Below, in pieces: positions 14,735-18,220 of a DNA stretch of 18,220 bases. The notes beneath the pieces were generated by a model. The model made no database searches and had not been told where the DNA came from. It saw only the letters and a list, made by a program, of their open reading frames with translations. This DNA comes from Thermoflexibacter sp. (lineage in GTDB: Bacteria; Bacteroidota; Bacteroidia; Cytophagales; Thermoflexibacteraceae). The stretch lies in assembly GCA_025455345.1 (NCBI GenBank), contig JALOMS010000014.1, positions 1 to 18,220 of the forward strand. The letters run 5' to 3'. Every line of letters starts with the position of its first letter. The stretch's first letter is position 1. The translations under genes were made by a program, and so were the position numbers.

Positions 14735-17008
14735 TTATTCTATCCAGACAAATTTGTTTACCAAACTTTCCGTCCCATCTTCGTTGGTACTAAATATATA
14801 ATAAACTCCTGTTCGCGCTCTAATATTGTTATAATCTCTGCCATCCCAAGTCGCAGTTCCCCCATTTGCGCTTGTTTCATAGACTAATTTGCCAGAAACA
14901 TCTGTAATTTTAATACTTGCATTGCTTGCTAAACCTTGGATAGTAACTACTCCACTAAAATTTGGAGGAACAGGATTGGGGAATACTTTGATAGTTGAAA
15001 ATGAGTTATTTGCTTCGGTAGCCGTCCCACGATAAGAAACCAATCCCCTGTCTGTGGCAAAAAACACCTCGCCCGTTTGGTCATGGATTTCTATATCTAT
15101 GATTTTATTAGAGAGCAGTGGGCTATTTTCTGCGGTAAATCTATTGATTAGGGTAGAACCATCTGCGGAAAAAAGCCATACCCCTTTTTCTGTTCCTATC
15201 CATTTGCGATTACCACCATCTATTTCTATGGAAGTAACTGCTTCGCCACGAAGCAATTCTCTTGATTCGAAAACGACAACACTTGCGTCTATATTTGCCC
15301 TATCTAAGACAGAACTTGCGTCAAAAATTACTCTTATGCCCGCATCCGTACCTATCCACATATTGCCCTGTTTGTCATTAGCTATGCACCTCACATTCAA
15401 GTCGTTCAGACCTCCTCTACGCGGTTCTGTGGTTAGCGTCTTGTTTCTATTTTGTTTGTCAAAAACCAATATACCTCCCCCCAAATCTGGACTCTGGCGC
15501 ACCCATAAGTTTGACAAATCATCAGTAATGATTTCCAAGGGGTTAGTCGCCGCAAAGCTATTAAATATATATGGTTGCCAAGAGCCACTGCGAGTGCGTC
15601 TATACACAGAAGGCTCGCCTAAGCGCACTCCATGGAGCGTAACCCATAAGTTCCCTTCCAAATCTACTGTACAACCTGACAATCTACCAGTGCGGAGTGG
15701 GCTATTATTCGCATTGATGACTGTAAATTGATTGTTTTGCAAATTCCATTCTAATAAACCATCTTGGAAAGAAGTAATAAAAATTCTATTGTCCAAAGGG
15801 CTGTAAGCAATGTCTGTGAAGTCCCTCAAGGCAGGAATATCCACAGAAGCTATCAGTTTATCTACACCGTTATAGTTAGTCCATTGTCCATTCTCAAATA
15901 CATAAAACCCTGATAAGTTATTATTAGGCAGGTAATTATTGGTATATCCTCCTCCCAAGCAGATAATTTTATTGTCAAAATAACGCAATCTAAAACTTTG
16001 AGGGCTGTAAGTACCAGAGGGATAAGTATTCTCGAACATACCATTGGTATCTGTAACCAAGCCAAGCGCATTATCAGCCGACCAAATTTTTCCATTTGCG
16101 TCTATCAAACTCTGGAATGGGCGGATGATTTTAGGATTGGTGAAATTTTGAATAGAATTGTCAGGTCTTAGAACACTTATCTGATTTTCCAAAGAAATCA
16201 CAATTTGGTTATTGATAGCACTAATGTCTGTATAAATACTTCCTTTCTTTAGATTTAAACTTCTAAAAGTTCCATTATTGTACTCAAAAATATCATTCCC
16301 ATTGATTCCCAAGTAAATACTTGTATTCCTTGCCGCCATCGTTCTGATATTGGTGCGCTGGGGGGGAGCTAAAAAACGCCAATTCCGAAAATCTAAGCGG
16401 TTGGTAGTAGGCGAAAGGGAGGCTACCATGAAGCCCTGTTCGGAGGCTAAAAATAAGCTATCTTTGGCAATAGCTCCAGCATAAATAACATTAGTAGAGC
16501 CATTTAATCCAATATTTGCATAAGTTTCTCGTATTTCCGTTCTGACCAAGTCCAACACCGCTACCCCAAAAGGCATGGAAAGGTAAGCAGTATTTCCGCT
16601 CAATAGTATATGATTTATTTTTTTGTTTTCAAAACGTGAATTTAAAATAGAACGAATATTAATAATTTCATTTTTTTCCTCATTAAGCAAATCTATATTA
16701 CCATTTTGATAAGTAATTATTAAGATTTTCAAGGTGTTATGATACGTGATTTTGCTAAAACTAATATCACTTAAGCCATCAATTTTGGAGAGTATGCCTA
16801 AACTTTTTTCTATTTTGTCATAGAAAAATAATCCATTAGCCGAAGCTACATAGACTCTTTTTTCGCTTTCGGTAATACTCTGGGCATTGTGATAGGTTAG
16901 GTGAGTGCGCCAAGTTCCTACTGCGATGTCCGTATTTTGGGCAATAAGGCATAAGGGCATCAAAAAGCCCCATTTTATCATAAGTGTAAAAAATGCAAAT
17001 CTTTGCAT
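14735..17008 (-). CDS. porZ: T9SS surface protein PorZ (two beta-propellers plus type A sorting domain)
   Basis: 757 residues, close to the about 780 of Porphyromonas PorZ. The signal peptide is followed by GTWRTHLTYHNAQSI (31-45) and VYVASANGLFFYDKIEKSLGILSKIDGLSD, then ITYQNGNIDLL and AYLSMPFGVAVLDL, the characteristic opening of the PorZ N-terminal propeller. Propeller-type repeats continue to about 665 (e.g. GNLWVTLHG, GNMWIGTDAGIRV, RKWIGTEKGVWLF). The last about 88 residues are a T9SS type A sorting domain: KVFPNPVPPNFSG, IKITDVSGKLVYET, WDGRDYNNIRARTGVYYI. In characterised systems PorZ sits on the outer surface with PorU, PorV and PorQ in the attachment complex and supplies A-LPS for cargo anchoring; here that role is by homology. 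Met10 (16981) is an alternative start giving a shorter signal peptide. The bases 16993-17008 around the upstream start form a 7-bp-arm inverted repeat. Confidence 0.9.
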   Translation of the reverse strand: MQRFAFFTLMIKWGFLMPLCLIAQNTDIAVGTWRTHLTYHNAQSITESEKRVYVASANGLFFYDKIEKSLGILSKIDGLSDISFSKITYHNTLKILIITYQNGNIDLLNEEKNEIINIRSILNSRFENKKINHILLSGNTAYLSMPFGVAVLDLVRTEIRETYANIGLNGSTNVIYAGAIAKDSLFLASEQGFMVASLSPTTNRLDFRNWRFLAPPQRTNIRTMAARNTSIYLGINGNDIFEYNNGTFRSLNLKKGSIYTDISAINNQIVISLENQISVLRPDNSIQNFTNPKIIRPFQSLIDANGKIWSADNALGLVTDTNGMFENTYPSGTYSPQSFRLRYFDNKIICLGGGYTNNYLPNNNLSGFYVFENGQWTNYNGVDKLIASVDIPALRDFTDIAYSPLDNRIFITSFQDGLLEWNLQNNQFTVINANNSPLRTGRLSGCTVDLEGNLWVTLHGVRLGEPSVYRRTRSGSWQPYIFNSFAATNPLEIITDDLSNLWVRQSPDLGGGILVFDKQNRNKTLTTEPRRGGLNDLNVRCIANDKQGNMWIGTDAGIRVIFDASSVLDRANIDASVVVFESRELLRGEAVTSIEIDGGNRKWIGTEKGVWLFSADGSTLINRFTAENSPLLSNKIIDIEIHDQTGEVFFATDRGLVSYRGTATEANNSFSTIKVFPNPVPPNFSGVVTIQGLASNASIKITDVSGKLVYETSANGGTATWDGRDYNNIRARTGVYYIFSTNEDGTESLVNKFVWIE
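16983..16994 (-). repeat. Copy 3 of the recurring motif (ATTTTTTACACT) at the porZ start
   Basis: Minus-strand ATTTTTTACACT, 12 of 12 identical to the copies at 8893-8904 and 12301-12312. Here it falls between the two candidate porZ start codons (17008 and 16981), ending 1 bp before the downstream ATG. Confidence 0.5.
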
Positions 17009-17123
17009 ATCGAACAGATTTAATGTTTTTCAGATGTAAAGTTCTAAAACTTTGAGCAAGAAAGATGAAAAAAATAAGTAATCACACGTAAAAATAGATT
17101 CTTTTCCTAATTTTATATTCAGA

Positions 17124-17157
17124 TTTGCCATAATATATTCTATTCAATATACTTTTG
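17124..17157 (+). promoter_or_regulatory. Bacteroidota-type promoter for the cation:proton antiporter
   Basis: TTTG (17124-17127), 22-nt spacer, TACTTTTG (17150-17157): a full match to TTTG-N17-23-TAnnTTTG. Transcription should start about 4-8 bp later, leaving only a few nucleotides before the ATG at 17169. Confidence 0.65.
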
Positions 17158-17168
17158 CATACAACACA

Positions 17169-18220
17169 ATGAACAAAAATCTACTTGTATATTTCATTGC
17201 TATTGGTTTATTCTTTGGCATTTCTTGGTTTGTTATACAAGAAGGTAAGTTATTAGAAATCAGTGAGTTAGGAGAGATTAACCTTAGTAATGATATAGCA
17301 TTAAATACCTCTAAAGATTGGTCGGTTATTTTTTCTAATCACTTCGCAGACACCTTGCATCATCCAATCGCTACTCTCATCTTGCAAATCATCTCTATCA
17401 TATTTGTTGCACGTATTTTTGCTATTTATATTACCAAAATAAGGCAACCTACGGTAATTGGCGAAATTATCGCAGGAATAGTATTAGGCAAGTCAGTATT
17501 GGGTACTTTTTTCCCAGAATTTTCGGACTTTTTATTTCCACCTTCCTCTTTGATTGGCTTGCAGTTTCTGAGCCAATTGGGGCTAATTTTGTTTATGTTT
17601 ATTATAGGTATGGAATTAGACGTTAATATTTTAAAACAAAAAGCCCAATCTGCTGTAACTATTAGTCATGCTACTATTTCTTTTTGTTTTTTCTTGGGAG
17701 CTACGCTTTCCTATTTTTTATATGAGAACTATGCTCCAGAAAATGTAGCCTTCCTTCCTTTTGCTCTTTTTATGGGTATTGCCTTGAGTACCACTGCTTT
17801 TCCTGTTTTGGCGCGCATCATTCAAGAAAAAGAACTCGCCAAAACTCCCTTGGGGACAATGATAATTACCTGTGCCGCCACTGATGATGTAACGGCATGG
17901 TGTTTATTAGCCGTTGTCATCGCGATTGTCAAGGCAGGCACTATCATAGGTGCATTTTTTACTATTTTATTTTCAATTATTTATGTAATCTTGATGATTT
18001 ATGCGGTACGCCCTTTACTTTACAAAGTCAGCGCAATCTATGCCTCTAAAGAAGCATTGAACAAGAATGTAGTTGCTTTTTTCTTTATTGTTTTATTAGT
18101 TTCATCTTATCTCACCGAAATCATAGGCATTCACGCACTTTTTGGGGCTTTCCTTGCTGGGGCTATTATCCCCAATGACATTAATTTTAAGAAAATCTTG
18201 ACAGAAAAAATAGAAGATGT
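17169..18220 (+). CDS. Cation:proton antiporter, CPA2 family (5' part, runs off window)
   Basis: The first 350 residues are present; the gene continues past the window end. An N-terminal TM helix (about 5-23) and a soluble loop (24-65) precede the conserved antiporter core: IRQPTVIGEIIAGIVLGKSVLG (91-112), LGLILFMFIIGMELD (137-151), GIALSTTAFPVLARIIQEKEL (203-223) and CAATDDVTAWCLLA (235-248), then IGIHALFGAFLAGAIIP. The Asp239-Asp240 pair is the ion-binding motif of the electrogenic CPA2 exchangers (NapA-like), rather than the Gln-Asp of KefB/C; the cation is probably Na+ or K+, not determinable here. Inner membrane. A KefC-like C-terminal NAD-binding or USP domain, if any, would lie outside the window. 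Divergent from porZ with 160 bp between, with a consensus promoter just upstream. Confidence 0.9.
   Translation, partial: MNKNLLVYFIAIGLFFGISWFVIQEGKLLEISELGEINLSNDIALNTSKDWSVIFSNHFADTLHHPIATLILQIISIIFVARIFAIYITKIRQPTVIGEIIAGIVLGKSVLGTFFPEFSDFLFPPSSLIGLQFLSQLGLILFMFIIGMELDVNILKQKAQSAVTISHATISFCFFLGATLSYFLYENYAPENVAFLPFALFMGIALSTTAFPVLARIIQEKELAKTPLGTMIITCAATDDVTAWCLLAVVIAIVKAGTIIGAFFTILFSIIYVILMIYAVRPLLYKVSAIYASKEALNKNVVAFFFIVLLVSSYLTEIIGIHALFGAFLAGAIIPNDINFKKILTEKIED

Noticed and set aside
15054..15731. 225-codon open frame on the plus strand
   Set aside because: It lies wholly antisense to the well-supported porZ gene and its translation has no recognisable domain.
1..18220. CRISPR array, tRNA/rRNA, transposon or phage genes
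   Set aside because: No regularly spaced repeats, cloverleaf, transposase, integrase or structural phage protein was seen in either strand.

Overview
The window looks like a chromosomal segment of a low-GC Bacteroidota bacterium, most likely from the Cytophagales/Flavobacteriia side of the phylum. Evidence: signal peptides followed by Gln at the cleavage site, a PorZ protein with a type A C-terminal sorting domain (hallmarks of the type IX secretion system, T9SS), promoter matches of the TTTG...TAnnTTTG type used by Bacteroidota sigma factors, start sites without clear Shine-Dalgarno sequences, and protein pairs (DUF1501/DUF1800) and TPR-SpoIIE architectures common in that group. No tRNA, rRNA, CRISPR array, insertion sequence or phage gene was seen. 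The region reads as core chromosome rather than a mobile island.

Layout, left to right. (1) Positions 1-2089, minus strand: a DUF1800 gene followed 3 bp later by a DUF1501 gene. The DUF1501 gene runs off the window edge and is frameshifted by a perfect 7-bp tandem duplication. (2) 2152-3030, minus: a ChaN-like secreted protein with a Fur-box-like site about 59 bp upstream, suggesting iron/haem regulation. (3) 3170-4947, minus: rlmB-like rRNA methyltransferase followed by metF (methylenetetrahydrofolate reductase), with a consensus promoter upstream that also fixes the rlmB start. (4) 5280-7184, plus: a membrane PP2C (SpoIIE) phosphatase with an extracytoplasmic sensor and HAMP domain. (5) 7185-8850, minus: a secreted SPOR-like protein of unknown function, then aroK (shikimate kinase). 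The stop codon of aroK directly abuts that of the phosphatase gene. (6) 9017-12277, minus: nadE (glutamine-dependent NAD+ synthetase), an NTF2/SnoaL-like small protein, and a secreted FKBP-type prolyl isomerase. (7) 12421-17008, minus: porZ (T9SS surface component), then a TPR/coiled-coil/SpoIIE phosphatase, closed by a good intrinsic terminator. (8) 17169-18220, plus: the start of a CPA2-type cation:proton antiporter, cut by the window end, with a consensus promoter lying almost on its start codon.

Working together: most genes are housekeeping (folate/methionine, aromatic amino acids, NAD, rRNA modification). The accessory-looking parts are the two SpoIIE-type phosphatases, which share the same linker and catalytic core but have different sensory front ends, and the adjacency of one of them to porZ. 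I did not find an unmistakable new system. The best leads are the duplication-frameshifted DUF1501 gene, the predicted Fur-controlled ChaN gene, the porZ/TPR-phosphatase neighbourhood, and a 12-bp motif repeated exactly upstream of three minus-strand transcription units.
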